A stretch of 64,000 nt of DNA from Streptomyces antnestii (GCF_004005495.1 NZ_RZYA01000006.1:62001-126000); one strand, 5' to 3'. Numbered from the stretch's first letter, positions 27,501 to 35,415 are shown. Program-made: numbers and translations. The notes: generated from the sequence alone by a model not told the origin.

Positions 27501-28301
27501 CGCGAGCCAGCCGCCGAGCGCGAGCATCGCGACCTGGCCGAGCGCGGGCACGGCCTGGAGGGCGGGCGTGAACTTGGCGTTGAGCCGGATGGTGCGAAGC
27601 CGCCCGGCGAACAGCCTGCGCCCGACGTCCCTGAGCTTCCCGGTCTCCTGGTCCTCCTGCCCGAAGCCCTTCACGACGCGGACGCCGGAGACGGAGCCGT
27701 CGACGACCCCGGCGACGGCGGCGGCCTGGGCCTGCGCGTACCAGGTGGCGGGGTGCAGGCGGGAGCGGCTGCGCTTGGCGATGAACCAGAGGGCGGGGGC
27801 GACGGCGAGCGCGACGAGGGTGAGCGGCAGGGACAGCCACGCCATGATCACGAGGGAGATCAGGAAGAGCAGCACGTTGCCGATGGTCATCGGCAGCATG
27901 AAGAGCAGGCCCTGGATGAGCTGGAGGTCGCTGGTCGCCCGGCCGACGACCTGGCCCGTGGACAGCTCGTCCTGGCGCCGGCCGTCGAGCCGGGTGATCG
28001 TCCCGAACATCTCGTTGCGCAGGTCGTGCTGGACGTCGAGGGCGAGACGGCCGCCGTAGTAGCGGCGGATGTAGGTGAAGGCGTAGACGACGAGGGCGGC
28101 GCCGATCAGGGCTCCCGCCCAGGGCCACATGGAGCGGGTGTGGTCCCCCACCACGTCATCGATGATCACCTTGGTGATCAGAGGGACGAGCGCCATGACG
28201 GCCATGCCGCCGAGGGACGCGCCGAGCGCGAGCACGACGTCCTTCGGGTACCGCCACGCGTACCCGGCGAGTCGCCGGCCCCATCCCCGTTGCTCCGCCA
28301 C
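24561..28301 (-). CDS. Four-domain fused ABC exporter (TMD-NBD-TMD-NBD)
   Basis: A 1246-residue protein joining two type IV exporter halves that are usually separate genes. Half 1 has six membrane helices, Walker A GSSGSGKST, signature LSGGQRQR and Walker B LLVLDDATSAVD, where Asp replaces the catalytic Glu. Half 2 has Walker A GETGAGKST, signature LSAGQRQL and a canonical LLLDEATAALD. A charged linker of about 100 residues joins them. One ATP site is therefore expected to be weak, as in heterodimeric drug or lipid exporters such as TM287/288. The GTG at 28301 has GGGAGG six bases upstream. Substrate unknown. Confidence 0.93.
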   Translation of the reverse strand: MAEQRGWGRRLAGYAWRYPKDVVLALGASLGGMAVMALVPLITKVIIDDVVGDHTRSMWPWAGALIGAALVVYAFTYIRRYYGGRLALDVQHDLRNEMFGTITRLDGRRQDELSTGQVVGRATSDLQLIQGLLFMLPMTIGNVLLFLISLVIMAWLSLPLTLVALAVAPALWFIAKRSRSRLHPATWYAQAQAAAVAGVVDGSVSGVRVVKGFGQEDQETGKLRDVGRRLFAGRLRTIRLNAKFTPALQAVPALGQVAMLALGGWLAVRGQITLGTFVAFSSYLAQLVGPVRMLAMVLTVGQQARAGVERVLELIDTEPSIEDGTKELPADAPATVEFDDVSFEYAGSERAVLDGLSFEIRAGETLAVVGSSGSGKSTVSLLLPRFYDVTRGAVLVGGHDVRELTLDSLRSAIGLVPEDSFLFSDTIRANIAYGVPGASDEQIETAARAAQADRFIAELPDGYDTTVGEHGLTLSGGQRQRIALARAILTDPRLLVLDDATSAVDVRVEHEIHGALKQVMAGRTTLLIAHRRSTLGLADRIAVLDGGRLAAIGTHEELEAGSPLYRRLLTDPDELGGVSPGHVPPALPDEDTSVRDELDAEFDAERGITPILWTGDREAKNAEDPALAGMPATPELLAQVDALPAATDTPDVDEARAVTPEESYGLRRLLRGFGLPLLISLVLVALDAGMGLLLPVLIRHGIDKGVTQLALGAVWAASGLALAAVLVQWCAQIGETRMTGRTGERVLYSLRLKIFAQLQRLGLDYYERELTGRIMTRMTTDVDALSTFLQTGLVTAFVSVVTFLGIMGVLLALDVQLALVVFATLPPLIIGTFFFRRASVKAYELARERVSVVNADLQESVAGLRIVQAFRRERSGAERFAERSGAYRSARIRGQWLISVYFPFVQLLSSVAAAAVLMVGAGRVEAGTLTTGALVAYLLYIDLFFAPVQQLSQVFDGYQQATVSLGRIQELLQEPTSTKAADEPLEVLSLRGEIAFEDVDFAYGASDGAEAALSDVALHIPAGQTVAFVGETGAGKSTLVKLVARFYDPTAGRVTVDGTDLRALDLTSYRHRLGVVPQEAYLFQGTVRDAIAYGRPDATDAQVEAAARAVGAHEMIATLEGGYLHEVAERGRNLSAGQRQLIALARAELVDPDILLLDEATAALDLATEAQVNQATDRIAGRRTTLVVAHRLTTAARADRVVVMADGRVAEDGTHDELLLLGGRYAELWRTFAGEPEPEAEISSSR

Positions 28302-28388
28302 CACATGCCTCCCGTCGACCTGACCTGCCGAGAGGCCCAACGCGGAGAGCGGCGGATTTCATCCCGCCGCAACAATTCGGGGCCGGAA

Positions 28389-28429
28389 CCGGGACGAAGG
28401 TCCGAGCCGGCCTGGTCCTCAGGTCCCGG
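28389..28429 (-). terminator. Possible terminator after the serine hydrolase gene
   Basis: CCGGGAC (28389-28395) pairs with GTCCCGG (28423-28429) across a GC-rich loop, 12 bases past the serine hydrolase stop and upstream of the ABC exporter gene. The loop is long, so the call is weak. Confidence 0.4.
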
Positions 28430-28440
28430 TCCCTGCCGTG

Positions 28441-29370
28441 TCAGCCCTGGGGCACGGCCACGTAGGCCTCCTTGGGCGTGGTGGTCGGCGTGTAGCGGGA
28501 AGCGGCGGGCGCGGCCGGGACGAGATCCCGGTGGATCACCTTGGCCACGGCCTGGATCGTGTTCACGCCGTAGCTCATCGTGCTGTTCCCGTGCGTGAGG
28601 ACCGAGATCGTGTAGTCGTGGCCGCCGCCCTGGAACGCGCCGATGCTGTGGACGCGCCAGCCGTGCGTGGCGCGCTGCAGCCAGCCGTTCTTGACGTGCA
28701 CGGACACGGTCGAGGGCGCGCCGGCCGGGGTGCCCCAGCGCTGGGAGGAGATGACGTTGCCCATGAGCTTGAGGATGTAGGCGCGGGAGTTGTCACTGAG
28801 GACGGTGTTCTTCGCGGTGATCAGCGAGAGCAGCCGCTGCTCGTCGGTGACGTTGATCTGGGTGAGCCCCCAGTAACCCCCGGACCCCGGCACGGTGCGG
28901 GTCATGCCGGCGGCGGCGAGGAAGCCCTTGATCTTCGTGACCCCGAGCTGCTTCCACAGGGTCGTGGTGGCCGCGTTGTCCGACTTGGTGATCATGGCGG
29001 TGGCGAGACTCGCCTCGCGCGAGGTCAGATACCGGTTCGTCTTCTTGGCGTCCCACAGCAGGGTGGCGAGAACGGTCACCTTCACGACGCTCGCCGAGTC
29101 GTACGAGGACGTGGCGCGCAGGCTGCACGTGGTGTTCGTGGTGCGGTCGCGCAGCCCGACGGCGACGGTGCCCGAGCGGGTGGCGAGGGCGGCGGTGATG
29201 TCCTTCTGGAGCTTGGCGGCGAGCCCGGCCTGGTCGGAGGTGCAGGTGACCTGCGGGGTGGTGGCGGCGGAGGCGGGCGCGGCCCCCGCGACGACCGGCA
29301 CAAGCATCCCGGCGGCGACGAGGGCCGCCGGAAGCACACGGGCGCGCGGGGATATGTGGTGATGAGTCAT
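28441..29370 (-). CDS. Secreted class A beta-lactamase-like serine hydrolase
   Basis: A 309-residue exported protein with the penicillin-recognising fold. A signal peptide (about 1-36, cut near PASAA) precedes the catalytic Ser94-x-x-Lys97 in SASVVKVTVL, the Ser130-Asp131-Asn132 motif and a KNGW box in place of KTG. Streptomyces encode several such proteins, some true beta-lactamases and others cell-wall or esterase-like; which applies here cannot be read from sequence. The ATG at 29370 begins the signal peptide; the frame is open further upstream but is Arg-rich and has no better start. Confidence 0.87.
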   Translation of the reverse strand: MTHHHISPRARVLPAALVAAGMLVPVVAGAAPASAATTPQVTCTSDQAGLAAKLQKDITAALATRSGTVAVGLRDRTTNTTCSLRATSSYDSASVVKVTVLATLLWDAKKTNRYLTSREASLATAMITKSDNAATTTLWKQLGVTKIKGFLAAAGMTRTVPGSGGYWGLTQINVTDEQRLLSLITAKNTVLSDNSRAYILKLMGNVISSQRWGTPAGAPSTVSVHVKNGWLQRATHGWRVHSIGAFQGGGHDYTISVLTHGNSTMSYGVNTIQAVAKVIHRDLVPAAPAASRYTPTTTPKEAYVAVPQG

Positions 29371-29520
29371 GTGGGTGGTCCCCCCTGGAACGGAACGAAC
29401 ACGCCTGCGGCGGCGCACTCGCCTCACATGACTCCTGGACGGGGGTGGATGGTTGTACGCGTGCGGGAGACCCGTCGTCAGTTCCGGGGTGCGCGGGGCC
29501 GGCCCGCGAACTCATAAGCT

Positions 29521-30543
29521 GTGCGCGTGCCCAATCGTCAACGACGCGTCACCCTGCGAGATATCGCGAAGGACACCGGCCTCTCCCCCGCCGCGGTGTC
29601 CTATGCCCTGCGCGGCCTGCAGGTGCCGGAGGAGACCCAGCAGCGGGTGCGCGAGGCGGCGGACCGGCTCGGCTACCGGGTCGACCCGATAGCCAGAGCG
29701 CTGGCCTCCGGCCGCACGGACACCGTCGGGGTGCTGTGCCAGTCGCTGTCCGACGTGTGGCAGCAGGGCCTCGCGGCCGCGCTCGGCCGCCGGCTGCTGG
29801 CCACCGGCCGGCACGCCCTGATCGTCGACGCCTCGAACGATCCGCAGCTGGAGGCCCAGGTGGCCGCACATCTGGCGGCCCAGCGGGTGGACGCGCTGAT
29901 CGTGCTGCCCGTCGACCCCAGCGCCGCGCACTGGCAGGAGATCGGCCGGCAGACGGTGCTGATCTCCATCGGCGACGGCCTCCCCGGAGCGGCCACGGCG
30001 GCCGAGGTGGTGTTCGACAACGACCTCGGCGTCACTGATGCGCTGGGCCGGCTCGCCTCGGCGGGCCACCACACCATCGCGGTGGTCACGCCGAACCTGC
30101 CGGGCACCCCGGACCGGCCGGCCGAAGGCGTGGTCCACCGGGTGGCGGCCGAGCTGGGCCTCGCGGTGACGCTGCACACCTCGCCGTACGACCTGGACGG
30201 CGCAACCGCCGTGGCACGCACGGTACTTACGGGGCAGGACCGCCCGACCGCCTTCCTGTGCCTCGGCGATTCGATGGCCTACGGCGTGTACGCCGCCACG
30301 CAGGAACTCGGTCTGACCATCCCCGACGACGTGTCCGTCCTCGGCTACGACGACCAGCCCCTCTCCCGGTTGCTGACCCCGCCGCTGTCCAGCTACCGCT
30401 GGCCCGTGGAGGAACTGCTCGACCTCATCGTCGAACGCACCGTGAAGGCCATCGAGGACGGCAGGCACAGCCGGCGCAAAGTGCTGCCGCCGACCGTGCA
30501 GTTGCGCGGCTCGATCGCGAGGCCGCGCGACTCGGCCGGGTGA
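29521..30543 (+). CDS. LacI-family transcriptional regulator
   Basis: A 340-residue regulator with helix-turn-helix VTLRDIAKDTGLSPAAVSYA followed by a sensor domain (TVGVLCQSLSDVWQQGLAAA and VSVLGYDDQPLSRLL). The GTG at 29521 (or 29527) has no ribosome site and may be leaderless. It converges with the HAL-like gene, whose operon it may control; a CG-centred palindrome upstream of that operon (33545-33558) is the candidate site. Confidence 0.85.
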   Translation: MRVPNRQRRVTLRDIAKDTGLSPAAVSYALRGLQVPEETQQRVREAADRLGYRVDPIARALASGRTDTVGVLCQSLSDVWQQGLAAALGRRLLATGRHALIVDASNDPQLEAQVAAHLAAQRVDALIVLPVDPSAAHWQEIGRQTVLISIGDGLPGAATAAEVVFDNDLGVTDALGRLASAGHHTIAVVTPNLPGTPDRPAEGVVHRVAAELGLAVTLHTSPYDLDGATAVARTVLTGQDRPTAFLCLGDSMAYGVYAATQELGLTIPDDVSVLGYDDQPLSRLLTPPLSSYRWPVEELLDLIVERTVKAIEDGRHSRRKVLPPTVQLRGSIARPRDSAG

Positions 30544-30573
30544 CCTGAACCGAGCCTGGCCCGTTCTACCGCT

Positions 30574-32079
30574 TTACCGTGGCTGGACCGGCACCACGGC
30601 CGGAGCGGCCATGGACAGGTCCAGATCCGCCGAGCGGAGCAGTGCCGCCGCCGCGTGGACGTCCGCGGTCAGTTTGTGGTCGGCGAGATCGGGGTCGAGA
30701 ACGGCCGCGGCCGCGTGGTGGAAGAGGGACAGCTCACCGTCGCCGGACGGGGTGCGCTCCAGCATACGCAGGGCGCGCACGGCCGCGACGAGCTCGCAGG
30801 CCAGGACGAGGCCGAAGTGGTCCACCGCTTCGGTCAGACGGCGCGCGGCGGTGGCGGCGAAGCTGGCGTGTTCCTCGACCCCCCGCGATATCACGGAGTG
30901 ACCGAGCGTCACCGGCTGTGCGCCGCCCCGGAGTTCGGCGAGGGCGCTGTGCGCGGCGAACTCGATGGCCATCAGGCCGCTGCTCCCGTTCTCCGCCTCC
31001 GCCAGGAAGGGCGGCAGGCCGGTGAACGCCGGTTCGTTGAGCGCGCCCTGCCGGGCGGTGGTGAGCTGCGCGGTGCCCAGGAGGGCAAGCCGCATCTGGT
31101 CCAGGGCGAGGGCCAGGGGGGCCTGGTGGAACCCACCGTGGTGGTAGTACTCGTCGCCGTCGAGGAGCGGGTTCTCGGCGCTCGCGTTGAGCTCCACCGC
31201 GAGGACGCGGTCGAGCGCGTTCCAGGCGTCCACCGCGCCGCCGTGGACCTGGGGCAGGCAGCGGAATCCGAACGGGTCCTGGACCAGCGACGGACTCCAG
31301 TCGGCGGCGTCCAGGAGCCGGGTCATGCGCGCGGCGACCTGCTGCGCGCCCGGGTGGGGCCGGCGCGCGTGGACGGCTGCGGCATACGGCTCCAGGGAGC
31401 CGTGCACGGCGGTGAGCGACAGGGCCGCGACCAGCGGAACGCGGTCAAGGAGGGTACGGAGATCGGTAGCCGCGAGAGCGGCCTGGCCGATGGTCAGCGC
31501 ACTGCTGGACAGCAGCGGCAACGCGTCCCAGGAGCTCAGGGTGAGCGGGCCGGGCGGGGACCCGAGGCCCGTGCCGGGGTGCCAGGGCTGCTCACCGGCG
31601 AGGGTGAGGCCGAGTTCGGCCAGCGCGGTCAGGTCGGCGGTGCCGATCGAGCCGAGTGCGTGGATCTCGGGAACGTGGCCGGTGGTGAGGGCCTGTGCGA
31701 GCGCGTCGACCACGGCTCCGTCGATGGCGGATCCCGCACCCAGGAGCTGGTTGAGGCGCACCGCGAGCATGGCCCGGCTCTGCTCGACCGGGACGAGGGG
31801 GCCGATGCCGCCGGCGTGACTGCGCAGCAGGCGCAGGCCGAAGTCGCGGGTGGCGTCCTCGTCGAGCGTGGTGGTCCGGTTGGCGCCGACGCCGGTGGAA
31901 TGGCCGTAGACCGGGCGCCGGGTGGTGGCCTGGATCGCGGCCGATCGGGCCGCGGTCACGCGCGCCCTGGCCTGCGGGTCCAGGTGGACGGGCCGCGACG
32001 TGCGGGCCAGGGCGGTCACCTGGCTCGCGGTCAGCGAGGCGCCGTCGAAGCAGACGGCTTCCGGGTGGGGAGCGGTCAT
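30574..32079 (-). CDS. HAL-fold lyase lacking the MIO triad
   Basis: A 501-residue protein of the aromatic amino acid lyase (histidine ammonia-lyase) family. Kept features: Tyr58 in VYGHSTGVG, Arg273 in QDPFGFRCLPQVHG, NPL at 303-305 and VEEH at 401-404. The segment that normally reads GSVGASGDLAPL is GSIGTADLTAL (143-153), one residue shorter, so the Ala-Ser-Gly triad that cyclises to MIO is gone. The Asn of the usual NGT motif is also replaced (SSS, 191-193), and Tyr of QDPY is Phe270. Deamination by the standard route looks impossible. Ergothionase, a HAL-fold enzyme that expels trimethylamine without MIO, is a plausible relative. The ATG overlaps the transporter stop by one base. Confidence 0.85.
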   Translation of the reverse strand: MTAPHPEAVCFDGASLTASQVTALARTSRPVHLDPQARARVTAARSAAIQATTRRPVYGHSTGVGANRTTTLDEDATRDFGLRLLRSHAGGIGPLVPVEQSRAMLAVRLNQLLGAGSAIDGAVVDALAQALTTGHVPEIHALGSIGTADLTALAELGLTLAGEQPWHPGTGLGSPPGPLTLSSWDALPLLSSSALTIGQAALAATDLRTLLDRVPLVAALSLTAVHGSLEPYAAAVHARRPHPGAQQVAARMTRLLDAADWSPSLVQDPFGFRCLPQVHGGAVDAWNALDRVLAVELNASAENPLLDGDEYYHHGGFHQAPLALALDQMRLALLGTAQLTTARQGALNEPAFTGLPPFLAEAENGSSGLMAIEFAAHSALAELRGGAQPVTLGHSVISRGVEEHASFAATAARRLTEAVDHFGLVLACELVAAVRALRMLERTPSGDGELSLFHHAAAAVLDPDLADHKLTADVHAAAALLRSADLDLSMAAPAVVPVQPR

Positions 32080-33431
32080 CAGTGGTGCCAGCCTTCCGTC
32101 GTCACCAGGTCCTTGGTCTCCGGCGCCCACGCGATGCTGGCCAGGGTGCCGAGCAGGAGTACGCCGGCCAGCCAGGCCATCGACCAGCCGACCCCGAGCG
32201 CGTCCAGGCTGATCGGCAGGATGAACGTGCCGACCGCGGAGGCGACCCGGCTCGCGCCGTTGAGGAAGCCGACACCGGCACCGCGCAGCTCGGTCGGGAA
32301 GAGCTCGGGCGGGTAGACCTGGGTGATGTTGGACGCGGCCGACATCACGAACGTGTAGATGACGAACGGCACCATCAGGACGAGGCCGGAGGTGTCGTGC
32401 AGCGCGGCCATCGCGGCGAGGCAGACGGCCAGGATCGCGAAGGTCCAGATGGTGAAGGGCCGGCGGCCCATGCGCTGCACCGGCCACAGTCCCACGACGC
32501 CGCCGAGCAGGAGGAACAGGTTGAGGAGGGTGTTCTGCGTGTTCGCGTCCGAGACGTGGAGGGACGCGAGGATCGTCGACATGAAGGTGTAGATCGCGAA
32601 GTACGGCAGGACCTGCGCGCTGTAGAAGACCGCGCCGAACCAGGTGTTGCGGCGCTGGCCGGGGGCGAACAGTGCGCTGTAGCTCGGGGTGACACGCGCC
32701 GCCGGGGTCTGGCCCTCCTCAACACGGGGTTCCGGCTCCTCCCCGAGGTAGCGGCGCCGGATCTCGTCCGCTTCGGCGCCCCGGCCCCGGCTCTCCAGCC
32801 AGCTCGGCGACTCGGGGGTGCCGATCCGCAGGACCAGGACGAGGGCCGCGGGAAGGGCGCCGGCGGCCAGCAGCAGATGGGCGGAGGAGTCGCTGAGGGA
32901 GATGTAGGTGCCGAGGATGTTGGCCACCACGTAGCCGACGGTCCACAGGACGGTGAGGGACCCGAGCAGCAGACCGCGCAGGCGCCGGGGCGAGAACTCG
33001 GAGAGGAGGGTCGGGCCCACGGCGTAGTCGGCGCCGAGCCCGAAGCCGATCAGCAGGCGCAGGACGAACAGGGTCCAGGGGTCGTGCGCCCACAGCTGGG
33101 CGGCGGAGGCGACCGCGATCAGGACGAAGTTGTACAGGTAGAGCTTCTGCCGTCCGATGGCGTCGGCCACGCGGCCGAGGATGACGCTGCCGAAGAAGAG
33201 CCCGATCAGGGCGGAGGCGCCGAGCAGCCCCTGCCAGACGCCGTTCAGGTGCATCGAGGTGGACAGGACCGGCAGGACGGCCCCGATGACGCCGAGCGCG
33301 AAGCCGTCGGAGAAGTTCGCGCCGAACGTCGTGGCGGTCACTCTCAGGTGGAACCTGGTGAGTGGCTCCTTGGGTTGTTCCTTGGGTATGCCGGCTGCCG
33401 TCCCGTTCCGGACTGTCGCTTCGATCGTCAT
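32079..33431 (-). CDS. MFS transporter coupled to the HAL-like lyase
   Basis: A 450-residue major facilitator protein with about 12 membrane helices. Signatures of the sugar/organic-acid porter group are GRVADAIGRQ in the first cytoplasmic loop, PESPSWLESRGR after helix 6, and PPELFPTELRG near helix 10. The ATG at 33431 has GGGAGGCG upstream. The stop TGA shares its last base with the ATG of the HAL-like gene (TGATG), so the two proteins are co-translated. It most likely imports the lyase's substrate. Confidence 0.9.
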   Translation of the reverse strand: MTIEATVRNGTAAGIPKEQPKEPLTRFHLRVTATTFGANFSDGFALGVIGAVLPVLSTSMHLNGVWQGLLGASALIGLFFGSVILGRVADAIGRQKLYLYNFVLIAVASAAQLWAHDPWTLFVLRLLIGFGLGADYAVGPTLLSEFSPRRLRGLLLGSLTVLWTVGYVVANILGTYISLSDSSAHLLLAAGALPAALVLVLRIGTPESPSWLESRGRGAEADEIRRRYLGEEPEPRVEEGQTPAARVTPSYSALFAPGQRRNTWFGAVFYSAQVLPYFAIYTFMSTILASLHVSDANTQNTLLNLFLLLGGVVGLWPVQRMGRRPFTIWTFAILAVCLAAMAALHDTSGLVLMVPFVIYTFVMSAASNITQVYPPELFPTELRGAGVGFLNGASRVASAVGTFILPISLDALGVGWSMAWLAGVLLLGTLASIAWAPETKDLVTTEGWHH

Positions 33432-33544
33432 GGGGCGCCTCCCGGCACGGGTGGATGGGCACGCGGATGCCACGGAGAGAGCCATTGGAGGAGTGGCAAC
33501 GCGCTGCGTGATTCTGTCAGGGAGCGCACGAGCGATGCACGCTG

Positions 33545-33595
33545 GTGATGCGCATCACTGATGCGGTTCAGTGATGCGGTTCAGTGAAGCGATTA
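33545..33595. promoter_or_regulatory. Palindrome and direct repeats, putative operator
   Basis: GTGATGCGCATCAC (33545-33558) is a perfect palindrome with a central CG, the pattern of LacI-family sites. It overlaps three 13-base direct repeats of the type AGTGATGCGGTTC (33557-33569, 33570-33582, 33583-33595, the last diverged to AGTGAAGCGATTA). It lies about 115 bases upstream of the MFS start. The LacI-type protein encoded at 29521-30543 is the obvious candidate partner. Confidence 0.55.
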
Positions 33596-33648
33596 AACGC
33601 CGAGTGGTCAACCCCCTGGGGCGACGGGAACGCGCGGGCAGGACAGAC

Positions 33649-33691
33649 AAAAAAAGAGACCCGGCCTCGGGTCCTGGGACCTGAGGCCGGG
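33649..33691 (-). terminator. Intrinsic terminator for minus-strand transcripts
   Basis: CCCGGCCTC (33660-33668) pairs with GAGGCCGGG (33683-33691), extended by GGTCC/GGACC. Read on the minus strand the hairpin is followed after four bases by seven U residues (A-run 33649-33655). It ends transcripts from the 2OG-oxygenase-like gene or the ECF set and insulates the MFS/lyase operon. Confidence 0.88.
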
Positions 33692-33720
33692 CGCGGGGTC
33701 GGGCGTGATCGGGCAGGAAG

Positions 33721-33786
33721 CCCCTGACGATCCCCTGCCGATCCCCTGACGATCCCCTGCCGATCCCCTGCCGATCCCCTGACGAT
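33721..33786. repeat. 11-bp tandem repeat, six copies
   Basis: Six head-to-tail copies of CCCCTGMCGAT, where M is A, C, A, C, C, A in order. It lies between the 2OG-oxygenase-like stop and the terminator. The period of 11 is not a multiple of three, consistent with non-coding sequence, and is close to one helical turn. Confidence 0.93.
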
Positions 33787-33862
33787 CTTCAGAGACCGCG
33801 GACCTTGACGGGGAGCTTCTGGATCGTGGCGATCACCGTGTCCGGGTTTCTTCGGTGGCGCC

Positions 33863-34552
33863 CTAGCGCTCCGCCATCCAGAAGAAGACCGCCGTCATCC
33901 GCTTGTCCTCCAGCGTGGTTCCGCAGTAACCGCTGGCGCTGTGGATGGTGTTGGCGGTGTAGAGGAGCAGCCGGTTGTAGCGGTACGGGACGGTGACGTC
34001 TTCGGTGAACGAGTCCGGCGGGACGAAACGCGTCCCCAGCGCGTCCACCAGGTTGTTGTGCGGAGCCGCCACCGTGTTGCCGCCCAGCGTTCCGCCGGGC
34101 AGGAGCTGGCGGTAGAAACCGGTGCCGCATCGCTTGGGCGCGGTGGGGGTGAGGTAGAGCACCGCCGCGTACCGGCACACGGCCCGCGAGTCGGTGTGGG
34201 GCCGCGGCTCGGACTCTCCCTCGCCGACCACCTGGACGCAGTTGTGGTCGGTGGCTCCGCCCGCGGCCGACTCCAGCGCCCAGATCCTGCGGGCCCCGGT
34301 CGCCTTCCTGACGAGGCTCTCCACCCGGGCCAGCTCCCCGGGCTCAAGGCCCGGCTTCGTGCGCAGGCCCGGCCAGGTTTCGGGCCGGTGCGGATATCCC
34401 TGCGTCCAGTCGTCCGTGGCCAGGCAGCGCTCGCGGACCGCGCCCGGGTCCGGCAGGACGTCGTCCAGCACCCAGTAGTCCCGGCCTCGTGTGGGCTTGC
34501 GGTACGGAAGGATCGGAAGCCCCGTGTTTTTGTGGGGTGGGCTCATCGGCAT
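33863..34552 (-). CDS. 2OG-Fe(II) oxygenase-like protein (DUF6445 type)
   Basis: A 229-residue protein resembling the DUF6445 family of 2-oxoglutarate/Fe(II) dioxygenase-like proteins. The possible metal triad is His and Asp in PRPHTDSRAVC plus the distal His in NTIHSASGY; a following Arg in KRMTAVFF could bind 2-oxoglutarate. Y-x-R-L-L-L-Y is the usual strand before the distal His. The substrate is unknown. Two ATGs (34552, 34546) could start it; neither has a strong ribosome site. It is the last gene of a co-directional minus-strand series and is followed by an intrinsic terminator. Confidence 0.75.
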   Translation of the reverse strand: MPMSPPHKNTGLPILPYRKPTRGRDYWVLDDVLPDPGAVRERCLATDDWTQGYPHRPETWPGLRTKPGLEPGELARVESLVRKATGARRIWALESAAGGATDHNCVQVVGEGESEPRPHTDSRAVCRYAAVLYLTPTAPKRCGTGFYRQLLPGGTLGGNTVAAPHNNLVDALGTRFVPPDSFTEDVTVPYRYNRLLLYTANTIHSASGYCGTTLEDKRMTAVFFWMAER

Positions 34553-34659
34553 GCCCAGAACCTAGGAGCCGGCATGGCTGGGAAGGATCATGTGCAGGTC
34601 AATCTTCCCCCAAGCTCTGCCGTGACCCACTCCTGACCGCGATGCGCGACGCGTGGGGT

Positions 34660-35364
34660 TCAGGACGCGGGGTTGCCATTCAGGTGGAAGGGGACCTTCT
34701 CGACCTCGGACGCCACACCCAAAGCCTTCAGGTCCGCGGCGTCCACGCGGCCGTCCCCGTTCTCGTCCGTCACGGTGTCGGGGGCGTCGTCGTACACGCC
34801 GTTGTGGTCGAGGTCGTCGACCACGGCCACGGTCAGGACGGTGTCGACGTCCTTGCCGAGGATGGAGTCGCCGACGATCCAGGTGTCCCAGAGCTCCGTC
34901 TCGTCGGCTGTGCGGTCGGTGACGCCCGTCATGTTGAACAGGTTGGCCAGGTTCGTGCCGGGGCCGGCGAACTTGGTGCCCGGCCTGCTGACCGTCGTCG
35001 AGCCGAGGACGACCAGGCCGGGGAGGCGGTCGTCCTTGCCCGGCGAGAACGTCCCGGGGAACGGGGGCACGTTGTTGTGCCCGGCCGGACCGGTCAGCTG
35101 CAGGCCGCTGAACCCGGCCTTGTGCAGACCGTCCTGGCCGCCGGGATAGTCGACCTCCAGGTCCACGAACCAGCCCTTGCCCTCCGCTCCCGCCACATCG
35201 CCGCGGGCCGGGGCGTGCACCTCGACCTCGACAGGGGTGTCGTCCCCTCCGTGCGCACCGGCGCGCTCCGGAGTCGCCACCGCGGTCGCCACCGCCGTGA
35301 CCGCCGCGACCACTCCGGCGGCACCGGCCATGAACAGCTTGCGCTTGGACAGCTTGAGTCTCAT
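34660..35364 (-). CDS. Secreted protein with calcium-binding-type loop
   Basis: A 234-residue exported protein. The signal peptide (about 1-37, KLSKRKLFMAGAAGVVAAV, cut near AGAHG) is followed by a beta-rich domain of unknown family. Near the C-terminus DENGDGRVDAADLKAL matches an EF-hand/dockerin-type Ca-binding loop, and DLDHNGVYDDAPD just before it is a second Asp/Asn-rich loop. The ATG at 35364 has GAGGAG upstream. It begins 51 bases after the beta-propeller gene and is probably co-transcribed with it. Confidence 0.75.
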   Translation of the reverse strand: MRLKLSKRKLFMAGAAGVVAAVTAVATAVATPERAGAHGGDDTPVEVEVHAPARGDVAGAEGKGWFVDLEVDYPGGQDGLHKAGFSGLQLTGPAGHNNVPPFPGTFSPGKDDRLPGLVVLGSTTVSRPGTKFAGPGTNLANLFNMTGVTDRTADETELWDTWIVGDSILGKDVDTVLTVAVVDDLDHNGVYDDAPDTVTDENGDGRVDAADLKALGVASEVEKVPFHLNGNPAS

Positions 35365-35415
35365 GTCTTTGTTCTCCTCAGGGAGTTGTGAGTTGGGAGG
35401 TGTCGTGGTCGGGAG

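Larger units (their letters stand above)
33432..33862. other. Regulatory and repeat interval, no gene
   Basis: 431 bases without a gene. From left to right: the upstream region of the MFS/lyase operon with a 14-bp palindrome and 13-bp direct repeats (33545-33595), a minus-strand intrinsic terminator with A-tract (33649-33691), a GC-rich spacer, and six copies of an 11-bp repeat (33721-33786) close to the end of the 2OG-oxygenase-like gene. Confidence 0.75.

Noticed and set aside
24657..28598. Long plus-strand open frame opposite the ABC exporter gene
   Set aside because: Asp/Glu/Arg/Gly-rich shadow of the exporter, no recognisable domain and no ribosome site.
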